DNA of 64,000 nucleotides from Coenobita brevimanus (lineage: Eukaryota; Arthropoda; Malacostraca; Decapoda; Coenobitidae): NCBI GenBank assembly GCA_032717465.1, contig CM064653.1, positions 32,834,309 to 32,898,308 of the forward strand. The letters run 5' to 3'. Below are positions 32,718 through 44,362 of this stretch, piece after piece; position 1 is the first letter of the stretch, and every line of letters begins with the position of its first letter. The translations under genes and the position numbers were made by a program. The notes beneath the pieces were generated by a model, which saw nothing but the letters and a program-made list of their open reading frames with translations, ran no database searches and was not told where the DNA came from.

Positions 32718-32880
32718 TATTATTATTATTATTATTTTTTTTTTTTGAGGAGCTGGATGTAGCCTTCATTATATAGCCATTTAATTGCAAGATGTCTTTA
32801 AGCTGAATATAATATGTCTGGTTGTAGCAAAGAATAAAAGATGAAAAATACGTCATCGGATTGAAGGTTTGGTCAGTGTG
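31835..32880. mobile_element. Cluster of palindromic MITEs and an (ATT)n array
   Basis: Copy 1 has CAGACGATTTTATTCAGCTT at about 31872, opposed by CTAAGCTAAATAAAATCGCA at about 31971. Copy 2 spans about 32045-32200, with CGTCCTCGGGCTGAAGG at the end. Single arms occur at about 32308 and 32588. Another copy runs from about 32636 to 32872, ending ACGTCATCGGATTGAAGG. An (ATT)n run lies at about 32690-32737. The segment 32340-32560 (CGGGCCTTGCTGTAGCCCGG hairpin) is not explained. Confidence 0.55.
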
Positions 32881-33187
32881 TGTGATGGAGGGGTAGCCTT
32901 GTTTTGTGGCTGAAAGTAATGTTAGTAATTTTCCCTTTCGTATTCCCGAAGGTTATTGGGTCCGTCGCTCCTGTCGGCTTCGCAGTCATAACCATCACTG
33001 TGATTGTTCGTTGTTAATCAAGTCACCACCACATAATCCTGTCCAGTTTAAGAAAGATCGCCAGCAAGTGGAAGGGTTAATTTTTTTTTTTTTTTTTTTT
33101 TTATGCAAGGAAGAAGGAACCAAAGGCCATGAGCCCGCCGTAACAGTTCCCTCCAAGAGAAAAACAAAATACAATAGAGAGCCAAAT

Positions 33188-34396
33188 TCAAGATCCGATC
33201 ATTTTGAGATGCCTGGACACACTACGTTTGAAAGACTGGAGATCATAGGCAGGAGGAAATACAGACAGAGGGAGACAGTTCCAGAGCTGACCTGTTGCAT
33301 AAATGAAAGACTGGGAGTAACGGTTAACTCTTGCATTAGAGAGTTGGACAGAAAAGGGATGAGAGTTTGCTGCCAGACGGGTGCTACGCGCCCGTCGTAG
33401 AGGTGGAGGAATGCAAGCAGACAGTTCAGAGGAGCAGTGACCATTAAAGTAGCGATAGAAAAGAGATAAAGATGCAACAGTGCGGCGAAGAGACAGAGGT
33501 TGAAGGGAGTCAGTAAGAGGAGGAGAGTTAATGAGACGAAAAGCCTTTGACTCCACCCTATTGAGAAGAGCTGTATGTGGGGAGCCTCCCCACACATGAG
33601 AGTTGTACTCCACACAGGGGCGGATAAAACCCCTGTATAGAGTCGACAATTGTGCAGGGGTAAAGAAAGAGCGGAGTCGGCTTAGCACACCCAATCTCTT
33701 GGAAGCAGATTTTACAAGAGATGTAATATGATCTTTCCAAGATAAGTCCCGAGTAAATGAAACCCCAAGCATGTTCAAGGATGATGAAGGATTAATCTGA
33801 ATATTATTAAACATTAGTGGGTATACCTGTGGAAGATTTTGTCGGGTTGATAGGTGTAAGAACTGAGTCTTAGATGCATTAAAGACAACCATATTATTTT
33901 TACCCCAGTCAGAGATACGAGCCAAGTCAGACATTAGGTGTGCCATAGCCTCATCCCTTGTTTCTTGAAGTAACTGTTGAGATGGGCGTTGCGGGAACCG
34001 AATGGAAAGATGAAGGGTGGAGTCATCAGCGTATGAGTGGATAGGGTTAGATGTACAGCTTAGAAGATCATTGATGAATAAAAGGAAGAGAGTTGGTGAT
34101 AGGACAGAGCCCTGAGGAACACCACTGTTGATAGATCTAGGAGAAGAACGATGGCCGTCTACGACAGCGGCTATAGAACGACCAGAAAGGAAGCTAGCGA
34201 TGAAGGCACAGATAGAAGGATAGAAACCGTAGGAGGGCAGTTTGGAAATTAAAGATTTATGCCAGACTCGATCGAAAGCCTTTGAGATGTCAAGTGCAAT
34301 GGCAAAGCTTTCGCCAAAGTCCCGAAAGGAGGATGACCAGGAGACTGAAAGGTAGAGTGAGAAGATCGCCAGTGGAGCGTCCCTGACGGAACCCAT
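33188..34396 (-). pseudogene. Jockey-like reverse transcriptase palm, thumb and tail
   Basis: A frame of 402 residues. Motif A is FAIALDISKAFDRVWHKSLI, motif B is SGVPQGSVLSPTLFLLFIND and motif C is HSYADDSTLHLS with an intact YADD. The thumb has LNMLGVSFTRDLSWKDH and the tail CVEYNSHVWGG and KAFRLINSPP. It is a fragment because fingers and linker lie in other frames (34436-35116). Target-primed reverse transcription would be its role. Confidence 0.88.
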
Positions 34397-34435
34397 ACTG
34401 ACGATCGGAAAGAAGGTTGTGATAGGAAAGATGCC

Positions 34436-35116
34436 TTAAAATTTTTTATTAAGAATTGACTCGAAAACTTTTGAAATACAGGACGTTAAAGCAATTGGAC
34501 GATAGTTGGAGGGTTGGGAGTGGTCACCCTTCTTTGGGACTGGCTGAATGAAAGCAAACTTCCAGCAAGAAGGAAAGGTACAAGTTGACAGACAAAGGCG
34601 AAATAGTTTGCCTAGGCGGGGTGTAAGCACAGAAGCACAGTTTTTGAGAACAACAGGAGGGACTCCATCAGGCCCATATGCCTTGTTAGTACTGAGGCCA
34701 GTAATGGCAGAAAATACATCAACTGAAGAAATTTTAATGTCAGCCATGAGGAAGTCAGAGGGGGGAAGTGATGGAGGAACAGCACCGGAATCGTCTAAGG
34801 TGGAATTGGAGGAGAAAGTCTGTGCCAAGAGATCTGCTTTATCAGTAGAAGAAATAGCTACAGAACCATCAGAGTAGAAAAGAGGAGGGAAGGATGAGGA
34901 GGTAAAGTTGTTAGAAAGATTTTTGGCAAGGTGCCAGAAGGAGCGAGAAGAATTCGAGTTGGAGTTGAGAGCATTTATTATGGATGAAATTATTTTTAGG
35001 ACAGAGAAGAACATACTTAGCACGATTCCGGGCAGAAACGTAAAGATTATGTGTGATTCAGGGGTGGGTTGGCTCCTGGTACCTTTTGTAGGCCCTCTCC
35101 TTGTTGCGGACAGCAT
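34436..35116 (-). pseudogene. Jockey-like RT fingers and linker
   Basis: Contains LSTNKAYGPDGVPPVVLKNC, FAFIQPVPKKGDHSQPSNYR and PIALTSCISKVFESILNKKF, the usual N-terminal RT motifs of APE-type LINEs. The last residues join the palm domain after a frameshift near 34400-34440. Confidence 0.85.
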
Positions 35117-35404
35117 TAGAACAAGCGTGATTAAACCAAGGCTTTCTTGCGTTAGTCAAAGGATATGAGAAAGGAATGTATGCTTCCATGCCCGAGAGAA
35201 TAACCTCCGTAATGCGCAAGGCACACTCAGATGGCTCACGGCCATGGAAGCAATAATCATTCCAGGGAAAATCAAAGAAGTACTGCCTGAGGGCCTCTGT
35301 CCGCAGCTCCAAAATGCCAGAGACGACGTTTCCCTGGAGGGTCCGCAGGCCGTGCACTGGAGCGATAGGACAGGTTAAGGTAATAAGGATGTGATCGGAG
35401 GAGC

Positions 35405-36150
35405 CTAACGGAGAGAAAAGATTAACAGAGTAAGCAGAAGGATTGGTTGTGAGGAAGAGGTCAAGTATGTTGGAGCTCTCTCTCCAAGGCGGTCAGGGAT
35501 ACGGGTAGGGTGCTGTACAAGCTGCTCTAGGTCATTAAGGATAGAAAAGATGTAGGCTTGTTCACCAGGTGGATCCGTGAAAGGAGAGGAGAGCCAAAGG
35601 TGGTGGTGAACATTGAAATCTCCAAGAATGGAGATTTCAGAGAAAGGAGAAATGGACAGAATGTGTTCCATCGTAGAAGTAAGATAGTCGAAGAATTTTT
35701 GATAGTCAGTAGAATTAGGGATAAGTAAACAGCACAGATATATTTAGTCAGAGAATGACAGGAAAGCCGAAGCCAGAGAGTGGAGAATTCAGAAGAATCA
35801 AGTTCAGGAACACGAGAGCAAGATAAGTCGTTGCGTATGTATACACAACAGCCACCTTTGGCTTTGAAATGAGTATAGAGAAAGTAGGAGGATACAGAAA
35901 AGGGTTTGCTGTCAGTTGCCTCAGACAGCTGAGTCTCCGTTAGAAAAAGAAGGTGAGGTTTAGAGGAGGAGAGGTGGTGCTCAACAGAGCGAAAGTTAGA
36001 TGAAAGGCCGCGAATGTTGCAGAAATGAAGAAGAAGAGAGTCAGACAGTGGTTCCAGGCACCTCGAGTCGTCACCGGGAGAGGGGCAGATGGCGGGGGCA
36101 TTTATGGTCCCCCCCCCTGGGGACTCCGAGGCTGGGTGAATCAACGCCAT
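35405..36150 (-). pseudogene. Jockey-like apurinic-type endonuclease (broken)
   Basis: N-terminal part has LLLHFCNIRGLSSNFRSVEH and LLFLTETQLSEATD (catalytic Asn and Glu). After a frameshift near 35670 the frame 35671-35405 gives ISILGDFNVHHHLWLSSPF, the GDFN loop. This enzyme nicks target DNA to start insertion. Disrupted here. Confidence 0.83.
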
Positions 36151-36399
36151 TTTTGGTTAATTTTGAATAGGAAGTGTAGTGTGTACTGTGCATGTAGTTT
36201 GGTGAAGGTAGATAGAGAAATTTGTACTGGAGAGCATGCTGGCCTACTCTCTGTGTAACTGAGACACTGAAAAAGTTCAGCAAAGGGGGATGGTCAGGAA
36301 CTAGTCCTGAGGGCTGATGAAACGGGAGCTCCAGCACTCCCTGTCATCAGCTTTCCATCCACCTCGGGAGTACTCCCTGCTCGACTGGTGCTCCAGTAA

Positions 36400-36998
36400 G
36401 AAAGTCTCCTGTAGGTTTAATAAAATCTTCAGGATGTTACAAGAACGGAGTAAAAGAACGTACTCAGCCTGAAGGACTTCATGATTAAAACAAAATAGGA
36501 AGAACTAATTCATTTTAAAAAGAAAAGTAGGCGAAGACACAGTGACGTTTTTTTTTTCCAAAGTAATATTATCCCCCGTATTAATTATTTTCGTATTTGG
36601 TGTAATATATTAAGTGCTCCGAGTGGTGTGCCCGTTTGAGTGTTGACCTCTCCGTGTAAATACTCCCTTCAGTTTAACTAGGCGTGAATTTACCATCTCT
36701 CCATCTTGAACGTTGAGCTGTAATAAAAGCTTAGCACTAGAATATGATGCTAGTCACAGTGAAGTAATATGGAGAGGATGCTGAGCCGTAGTACTGCTTT
36801 ATTCTGCCACTGAGCTACGGGAAATGAAAAGCAGAATAACAAAGCACGCCGCCTAGTTAAAATAAATGGAGTGTAGGGGAGTGTGTATTGTACCCTTTAC
36901 TGTGCTGGGCTACTGTAGTATATCTGAGTGTCCTTAAATCACCAGTGACGTTTGCGTGTGATGTTTAATGTATGGATTTTGTGTGTATGTGTGTGTGT

Positions 36999-37049
<51 letters not shown>

Positions 37050-37132
37050 TTGTTTTTATATTTTCCCTTTTACCAAGGATTTTATTCACATGCTTGTACT
37101 ATTAGTGGCAGAATTAACGGAGGCTGTGTTGA

Positions 37133-37169
<37 letters not shown>

Positions 37170-38480
37170 CTCCGGTGAAAGCATTAACATAGCCGGAAAT
37201 ATTGAAGACGTCACTGCAGTGGAAGGGTTGATAAGATTTTCTCGCCCCATCCAGACGATTTTATTCACCATATGGATGACTCGTCGTAGCGGTGGGGTTA
37301 AGCGTCCTCAAGATAACCCACTTAAGCCGATGACGACTTTTGTATTTTGTTCTTGTTACTTCTAGACGATTTTTTCCAGCTTACGAGAGACTTTTCGAGC
37401 CCGGGGGACGTTAGGTATAGTCTTTATTGTCGTTTAATCGAATGACGTATGTTATTTTAATTGTTGTTTTAAAACGATTGTATTTAGAACTCGAGGAATT
37501 TTTCGAAGTGGGGGATTAAAAATAGCCTTCATTCATGCCTTCATTCGTAGAGGTTTGTTGTAAGTTGAATAAAATCGTCTGGTGGTAAGAGGAATAAAAT
37601 AAGTAACACGTCATTAGACTGAAGGAATTTAATCCTTTCATTTCTAAGAGTCTTCCCGAAAATGAATATAAAAACCAACGTCCTCAGGCTGAGGGAGTTA
37701 ACCTGTACTAGCCTTTCCTGTGTATAAAATTTTTATAACGTGATAACTAAAACAATTCACTAACATTTTTCGCGCCATTGCTTGACGCACGTCGCTTAGG
37801 CTATCAGGCTTGGGTAATAGCCACCGCAGAGGATGACTTGACATTTTTTCGGACAATGCTCATAGCACCTGTAGTGGCTCACTTTAGTGTTTTTTTTTTT
37901 TTTTTTTTTTTTCTTCCCGCTGATGCTATTACCTCCGCCAGTGAAGGTGAACGGAGGTTGGGTGCACACCTGTGTCTGTTTTCTGTTTCTGAACGAGTTC
38001 TCACAGTTGTTGTGGGATTTCAATGAAATCTAGTGGATAGGTGGACAGTGGGTCAAGGAAGACTTTATTATAATGTGAGGTGGTTCCGGAGCCGGATACA
38101 AGAATAAATCATAAATTCTGTTGGCTTTGGCGGAGTTATGATCCCTCTTAAATTAAATTTCAGGGCGCGTAGAATTAACTGCGTGAGACCAAAAGTATTT
38201 ATATGGTAGGAAAGAGAAATAATAGCAGGAATTAATATATTTTATTGGTGCTGGCGGTGGCAACTGTTGTGTGCTTTCCATTGTATATTTCGACGCTGAC
38301 TCCACTGTTAACCCCTTTACTGTGTAATGGTCTGTTGGTAAGATGAAACAAAAGGCGTCATTATACTGAAATGGTTAACCCCTTCGCTGCAGTGGAGTCT
38401 AATTTCATTCTTTCCAAATTCAAATTATTGTATTCAGCTTAGGAGAGGCCCTTCGTAGTGAAGAAGTTACATGATTAGGA
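36400..38480. other. MITE-rich non-coding stretch with microsatellites
   Basis: Palindromic MITE arms occur at about 36417-36475, 37075-37235, 37253-37420, 37553-37650 and 38310-38465 (for example AAGTTGAATAAAATCGTCTG at 37562). Also present are (AG)n at about 37002-37047, (AAT)n at about 37133-37167, a T-run at about 37891-37912 and the repeat at 37930-38142. At 36680-36930 there is a loose match to 4960-5250. No gene. Confidence 0.55.
37930..38142. repeat. CTCCGCCA-ended dispersed repeat
   Basis: Starts ACCTCCGCCAGTGAAGGTGA and ends TGGCTTTGGCGGAGTTATGA, so the ends are inverted (CTCCGCCA and its complement). The interior reads CTGTTTCTGAACGAGTTCTC and TTCAATGAAATCTAGTGGAT. The pattern resembles a widely dispersed invertebrate repeat with CCTCCGCCA ends. 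I cannot assign a named family. Confidence 0.5.
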
Positions 38481-38489
38481 AGAGTTTAA

Positions 38490-38945
38490 GCGTATTATGT
38501 GTCTTGTAAACGCGCACACGTCGCAAAACCAAGTAAGTACATGCAGTCGGTCATAAATAATCATCTATCGTCCTGTACTCCGTGGCTCAGGCAGGGTCTT
38601 TTATGCGCGGCAAGTCACATTAGAGTAAGAGGGACCGAGAGGGAGGGGCCAGAGAGAGAAGGAAAGGTGGGTTGGGGGACGGGTGATGGTGCTGGGGTGG
38701 AGTGAGGGAGGGGAGGGAGGGTAGGTAGGGGACGGAGAATGAAATGCGGAGCAGTGGTCACACATTTGTCTATTTTCTTTCATTCAGGGCAAGATATAAA
38801 GAAGTTAATATTCGGTAGATAATGCTGCATTATACCTTGTATAGCGGCGTCAGATAACAAGCTTTAGATAGGTGGTCATATCTAGGGCTGGCTCGTGAGA
38901 GAAATATACTGACGTGACAGATAAGACATTTGTGCGGAGCCAGAT
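38490..38945 (+). repeat. Left arm of a 450-bp inverted repeat
   Basis: Pairs with the reverse complement of 40440-40886. Shared words include TATGCGCGGCAAG, GGGACGGGTGATGGTGCTGG, CAGATAACAAGCTTTAGATA and GGCTGGCTCGTGAGAGAAAT. Identity is high over the inner about 350 bp and lower in the outer 100 bp. Confidence 0.88.
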
Positions 38946-38993
38946 ATTTGTGTTTATCCGTATGTTTTGGCTTGGGACGCACTGTGGAATCTG

Positions 38994-39853
38994 TCTACCT
39001 ATCTATCTATTGCCAGACGCCTCAATCCCGTTCGGGGTGGCCACAAACAAATCGCCTCCAAGTCGCCCTGTCCCCCGCCATCTCACTGCCCTGCTCCCAA
39101 CTCACACCCCCCTCTCTCATATACCTCTCCACCTCATCCCTCCATCTCATCCTCGGCCTCCCCCTCCCTCTTCCCCCATCCACCTCACTCACATACACTC
39201 TCTTCGTCAGTCTTTCACCCTCCATCCTCTCCACATGGCCAAACCACCTCAGTGCGTTCCTCATAACGCTTCCTATCACATCCACATCCACACCACAACG
39301 CTCCTTTATATCCTCATTCGTCAGCCTGTCTCTCCATGTGACTCCACAGGCTCCTCTTAAATAACTCATTTCCACTGCTCTCACTCTTGACTTGTGTCCT
39401 TCCAACAACGTCCAAGCTTCACTTTCGTACGTTAGAGTTGGTATCACAATACTGTCATGTAGTAACTTTTTCACTTCCATGCTCACTTCCCTGTTTCTTA
39501 TCAATGCTTTCAAAGAACCAGCAACCTTTCTTCCCTGCTGTACCCTTTCACGCACTTCACCCTCCAAACCTCCATCCTTACTCATCACATTACCCAAGTA
39601 CTTAAACGTACTCACATTTTCCAATTCCTCACCATCCAACCTCGCTGTACATTCACTGACTTCACCTCTCTCAAAGACCATCACTTTACTCTTCCCTACA
39701 TTCACCTTTAGATTCCGTTTCTTACACTCTCTCCCAAACTCATCCACCAAGCCTTGCAGCTCCCCTTCGTCTTCACTCAACAACACAGTATCATCTGCAA
39801 ACAACAGTACAGGGAGTTTCCAAACACTGTCCTCTCTCACCAGGGCCACTCGA
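38994..39853 (-). mobile_element. RTE LINE copy 5, 5'-truncated with 10-bp target duplication
   Basis: The minus frame at 39849-39022 gives the last 275 residues of the RT, from the catalytic VLLFADDTVLLSEDEGELQ to GRGRGRPRMRWRDE and a stop. It is uninterrupted. The tail is the short TATC/TAGA repeat at 38994-39008. GTGGAATCTG occurs at 38984-38993 and again at 39854-39863, an exact 10-bp target duplication. The insertion lies in the spacer of the large inverted repeat. Confidence 0.92.
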
Positions 39854-40439
39854 GTGGAATCTGGATGGCTTTAAATTCCGTAATGTTTGTGTAAGAAATG
39901 TCCTCAGCTATTGTATGTAATTATTTTTTGGAACTAAATATCATATGCAACCTCTGACATGGCTGTATCCACAGTAAATATGATCATCCTCTCGGTATAC
40001 ACTCACTCTATACACTCACCACCATGTCAGCTATTTTTTGGCATCTCTATATGAAAAGGCTGTTTAAAATAAGTGCGCATAAAATGTAAATAAAATTTGA
40101 TGTTTGTGCACATGGGTAGATATAATAATGGTGTCTCTCATAATTTGTTAGAAGGAAAGTGAAGCAAAATCGTACCCAAACTCCCAAAACATATCAATGT
40201 CAATTATTACCGACATTGGTCAAGCCAAAGCAACCAGGAAAGGCTTAGTAATTAGTCCAGTGGACTCCTGCCTCAATAACCTCTTGCAGTTTTCGTGGCA
40301 CCGAGGAAACAGTGTTGTTGATGGTTTGCTGGTTTCGTCTGAAAGCTCCCATTGGTCCTTTGTGTGCTGGAGGAGGCGGGCCTGTGTCCTCTTGTTCTCT
40401 GGCATCCTCACGTTGACAGTCTGGGTCCACACAGTTTCG

Positions 40440-40886
40440 ATGGCTCTGCACTAATATTTGATCTGTCACGTCAGTATATTTCTCTCACGAGCCAGCCCTT
40501 GATATGACCACCTATCTAAAGCTTGTTATCTGATGCCGCAATACAAGGCGTAATGCAGCATTATCTACCGAACATTAACTCTTTTATATCTTGCCCTGAG
40601 TGAAGGAAAACAGATAAATTATGTGGCCATCACTTCGCATTTCATTCTCCCTCCCCTACCTACCCTCCCTCCCCTCCCTCACTCCACCCCAGCACCATCA
40701 CCCGTCCCCTCACCCACTTTTCCTTCTCTCTCTGGCCCCTTCCTCTCAGTCCCTCTTACTTCAGTATGTCTTGCCGCGCATAAGGGAGCCAGCCTGAGGC
40801 ACGGGGTACCGGAGTATAGGTGATTATTTATTACCACGACTGTACCTGCACGACATTATATACTTACACAGACACGTAATACAGAC
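40440..40886 (-). repeat. Right arm of the 450-bp inverted repeat
   Basis: Reverse complement partner of 38490-38945. The C-rich CTACCTACCCTCCCTCCCCT here mirrors the G-rich run at about 38700-38730. Without the RTE insertion the spacer would be about 630 bp. Confidence 0.88.
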
Positions 40887-40922
40887 ACATTCACACGTAT
40901 ATACCCGTACTGGCACAGTTAT

Positions 40923-40924
<2 letters not shown>

Positions 40925-40961
<37 letters not shown>

Positions 40962-40968
40962 TATATGC

Positions 40969-41009
<41 letters not shown>
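40925..41009. repeat. Compound (CA)n and (GA)n microsatellite
   Basis: CA repeats at about 40925-40959, a short GTGTGTGTG, then GA repeats at 40979-41009. Confidence 0.95.
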
Positions 41010-41010
<1 letters not shown>

Positions 41011-41477
41011 CTGGGGTGGTGACATTACCAACCTTGTTTTCCGGCTCGTACCAACCTGTACTTTCCCAGCGCTAAAATGACGGAGCAAGCGATTAAATAC
41101 TTAACACTGGGTATCAACTAAATATAATCTGCTGACGTTAAGGAGGATGGGATATTTGAGTTGTCCCGACCATGCGAAAGCTAATGGCACAAGGATTAAA
41201 TTTCTCCTCACTGTGTAATTATTAACTTAAATTATTTAAGGATCTGTTACCGCTAATGTCAAAAACCCATCGCCCAACAAAAGATTCAATATAGATATCC
41301 TTGTTATCTTTGACTTAAATTTGTTGTAGGCCTAAAGTCGAATGTTAACGCTAGACTAAATTACTCGTTAGAGAAATCAATCGTCTCTAATGTATGTTTT
41401 TTGTTCCGGCTGATGTAAGGTAATTATACACCTCAACTAAATATTATTGATAGTTCGAGTCAAGCAGGATCCTAATT

Positions 41478-41725
41478 CCCAGGTGACCACTATAAGGAGG
41501 GAGATGCAATGATGAGGCTAGGGTCCTCTATGGCCTAAACACTATTGCCACACATACACCACATTCTGACACCATAACAGTGCACCATACATAAGTGTCC
41601 ATGCTTCCCAGGTAACCACTTTGAGGAGGGGTGTAATATGGTGAAGCTAGGATCTCTTACTGACCCTCATCACAACCAAACATTAACACCCCACATACTC
41701 TTACACTACATAATTGCACTATATG
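41478..41725. repeat. Diverged tandem duplication, unit about 130 bp
   Basis: Two units share TTCCCAGGTGACCACT or TTCCCAGGTAACCACT, then GAGGAGGG, GGCTAGGGTCCTCT or AGCTAGGATCTCTT, and ACACCACATTCTGAC-like text. Non-coding. The stretch 41010-41470 holds nothing I recognise. Confidence 0.6.
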
Positions 41726-42149
41726 GTATTTTAGGTTCATGGCGTGGAGGATAAAGGTGAAGGACGCGTAAAAATAAGTAGAAGAAATTAAGTTCACGTT
41801 TTTAATTGTTTATTTTTTTTTTTGGTCATCATTTCCGGCCTGTCTGGAACTCGTACTTATAGTAAGTTGTCAAAACCCATAAAGAAAAATATCTTACGGT
41901 GATTCGGCCATGTAGAGAGAATGGAAGGCGTCTGAGAGTCGTATTTGGGGCAGCTTCGAATTATTTTTAACGCCTTCTCATTAATAATTTATATTTCCAT
42001 ATCACACTGTATTATTGGCATTTATGTATGCAAAGTATGCCCCCTCAAAAAAAAAAAAAAAAAAAAAACATTAATAACATATACCTATTTATATGTCCAT
42101 ACCCATACGCCGTACTCCCAGGGGAGGTGGCGTGAATCCTATGCAGTAA

Positions 42150-42805
42150 ATTTTTACACCACTCCGCCCAATCCAGCTTCGCCATACTCTGCAGTACCTC
42201 ACCTGTAAGTTTTACCTCATTCCACCGCACCCAACCTAGCCATACTCTTCCCTACCTCATCTGTCAAGTTTTCCAAACTCCACCCCACCAAGCCCCACCA
42301 CTTTACATCTTCAGACCTCACCATACTCCACTCTACCTTACCAGTCACGTTTATACCAGTCCACCCAGCCAAACCTCGCCATGCTCCACCATTTCTTTAC
42401 TGTCAGTTTTACTTTAGCTCACCCAGCCCCGCCATTACAGCACTTCACCCCACCGAACCCCGCCGTACTTCTCCCCTGCATGACTTCTAGTTTTACCTCC
42501 GTCATACTGTATACTACCCCGCCAGCCAAAATTACTCCCCACCTCCCCACCCAACCTCACCATTATCCCAGTGCACTCAGCCCAACCCAGCCATATTTCA
42601 CTATGCCTCAGTTGTGAATTTTACCCCACCCCACCCACACCCGCACACCCACCATTTCCCCAGTGTACTCCACCCAACCCCCAGATACTCTGTCTCACCT
42701 CAACTTTCAGTTTTACCGCATTGCACGCCATCCAACCAAGTTTTTACCCATTCATTCTTACCTAACTGCACCCTACCCACCCCTGCCATTACCCCAGTCC
42801 AGCAT
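42150..42805. repeat. C-rich minisatellite, unit about 60-65 bp
   Basis: About ten degenerate units containing CCCACCCAACC, CGCCATACTCC, CTACCTCACC and TGTCAGTTTTACC words. Strand asymmetry is strong (C-rich, G-poor on plus). The T/P/H-rich frames through it are compositional. Confidence 0.8.
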
Positions 42806-42889
42806 CACCGCCATATGTGGTTATAATTCTTCTGTGTGTACTCTATCTGTTTTTCTTGCCTGTAATTTCTTTGCTAAGAGAGGGTCACA

Positions 42890-43180
42890 ATGAGCTGAAT
42901 AAAATCGTTTGGAGGTAAGAAGAGTAAACTTTGAAATTGATGTCCTTGTGCTGAAAAAGATAAGTGCTGATAGTTTCTAGATCCTTCACTCAGAGAAATC
43001 TCGAAATTGAATAGTTGTCTGGAAACAGGAATATTGTTAAAAAAAAAGGACATCGTAGTGAAGTGTTTGATTGTTACCTACATCGTATTGTTAATTCTTG
43101 GCTGGTTCCACTTTACCCACTCATCCAGGTAAAATGTAAAGTCATAAAGCGTTAGAAGAAGGGTACGACAAAGCAATCAC
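42890..43180. other. Single MITE arm and unassigned sequence
   Basis: An inverted arm GAGCTGAATAAAATCGTTTG then GAGGTAAGAAGAGTAAAC lies at 42894-42930. The rest of the stretch has no recognisable feature. Confidence 0.45.
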
Positions 43181-43588
43181 AAGAGGCCGCACTGTTGCAT
43201 CTTTATCTCTTTTCTATCGCTGCTTTAATGGTCACTGCTCCTCTGAACTGTCTGCTTGCATTCCTCCACCTCTACGACGGGCGCGTAGCACCCGTCTGGC
43301 AGCAAACTCTCATCCCTTTTCTGTCCAACTCTCTAATGCAAGAGTTGACCGTTACTCCCAGTCTTTCATTTATGCAACAGGTCAGCTCTGGAACTGTCTC
43401 CCTCTGTCTGTATTTCCTGCTGCCTATGATCTCCAGTCTTTCAAACGCTGTGTGTCCAGGCATCTCAAAATGATCGGATCTTGAATTTGGCTCTCTATTG
43501 TATTTTGTTTTTCTCTTGGAGGGAACTGTTACTGCGGGCTCATGGCCTTTGGTTCCTTCTTCCTCGGATTAAAAAAAAAAAAAAAAGT
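43180..43588 (+). mobile_element. Jockey-like LINE (family A), short 3' end copy
   Basis: Plus-strand copy of the last about 130 codons plus the 3' UTR of family A. It ends GGTTCCTTCTTCCTCGGATT and poly(A) at 43569-43586. Nearly identical to the reverse complement of 33105-33490. The actual coding frame is the one giving SLSLFYRCFNGHCSSELSAC. Confidence 0.87.
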
Positions 43589-43589
43589 G

Positions 43590-44168
43590 ATGTGGTGTAG
43601 GTCTGGGTATCTGATTGTCGAGGGTGAAGTCACAGGGGGTTAGGAGGAGGGCAGGAAAAGGCACTAACGGTGAAATAGATGATAGTGGTAATAGATAATG
43701 GCATGGTGTAGGTGGTGTTATTTGTTTGTAAAGGTTGAAGACATAGACAGGGTAGGAAAAGGGTTGGACTGAATCAAGGGACGGATGGTGTAACAGGAGA
43801 CAGGAACAGAAAACAGTACTGTGGTATAGGTTTGGTTATTTGATTGTTGAGGGTAATGCTATAGGGGGTTAACCTCTCTCTCTCTCTCTCTCTCTCTTTA
43901 TATATATATTTTTTGCCGCACCCATGGGAAGGGAATCCATTATGTGCCCTTTATTGTCTAGGAAGGATGGAGGAGGGAGGTTTTGAGGAGTAGGGGTATT
44001 GGTTTTGTGTCTGGTGTGCGTCTGGGTCGGATCTGAGGTGCGTGTGGCGTTCATCTTTAGTCGACCACGTATTTGTGCTGTGCCAGAATAGCCGTAAAAA
44101 TGACAGAGGGGCAGGACAGAGCACTGGGATATACGTCTGGGGCGAGTCTGAGGTATGACTGAGGTGTG
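43590..44168. repeat. Degenerate tandem repeat next to element D
   Basis: Units of about 130 bp share GTGGTGTAGGTYTGG, GTTATTTGATTGTTGAGGGT and AGGGGGTTA. A (CT)n run is at 43877-43898. The segment GTCGACCACGTATTTGTGCT then GTGCCAGAATAGCCGTAAA at about 44060-44100 recurs at about 52070-52110 on the far side of element D. Confidence 0.6.
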
Positions 44169-44362
44169 AATTGAATTGAATTTAATGTATAAGCTCAGAC
44201 TTTATAAAAACAAAATTATGGAGCACAGCTCCCTCATAATCACAGAACTTAGACCATAAATTATGTACAAATACGTAGTGTTACATAAAAAAAAAATGAC
44301 AATAATAAGGTGTTAAGAACACAATAAATTGGAGAAGACTACTTACTCATTATACATATTAT

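Larger units (their letters stand above)
33079..36395 (-). mobile_element. Jockey-like LINE (family A), nearly full length but frameshifted
   Basis: 3' poly(A) appears as a T-run at 33079-33101. Coding blocks on the minus strand are endonuclease (36150-35405), linker, RT (35116-33188) and a C-terminal tail shared with the copies at 7.3, 43.2 and 62.8 kb. The 5' limit near 36395 is set by loss of similarity to a leader containing GGAAAGCTGATGACAGGGAG. At least four frame breaks separate the blocks. No ORF1 or RNase H is visible, in line with a Jockey/CR1-type element; the exact clade is not decided. Confidence 0.85.

Noticed and set aside
40197..40469. Overlapping ORFs in the spacer of the inverted repeat
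   Set aside because: Both strands are open over the same 250 bp, with no recognisable domain and no support for either.
41895..41940. Possible LINE relic (TTCGGCCATGTAGAGAGAATGG)
   Set aside because: It resembles the RTE C-terminal FGHVERM codons, but 45 bp is too short to assign firmly.
42150..42805. CRISPR-like array
   Set aside because: Units are degenerate throughout with no conserved repeat separated by unique spacers, and the sequence is eukaryotic.
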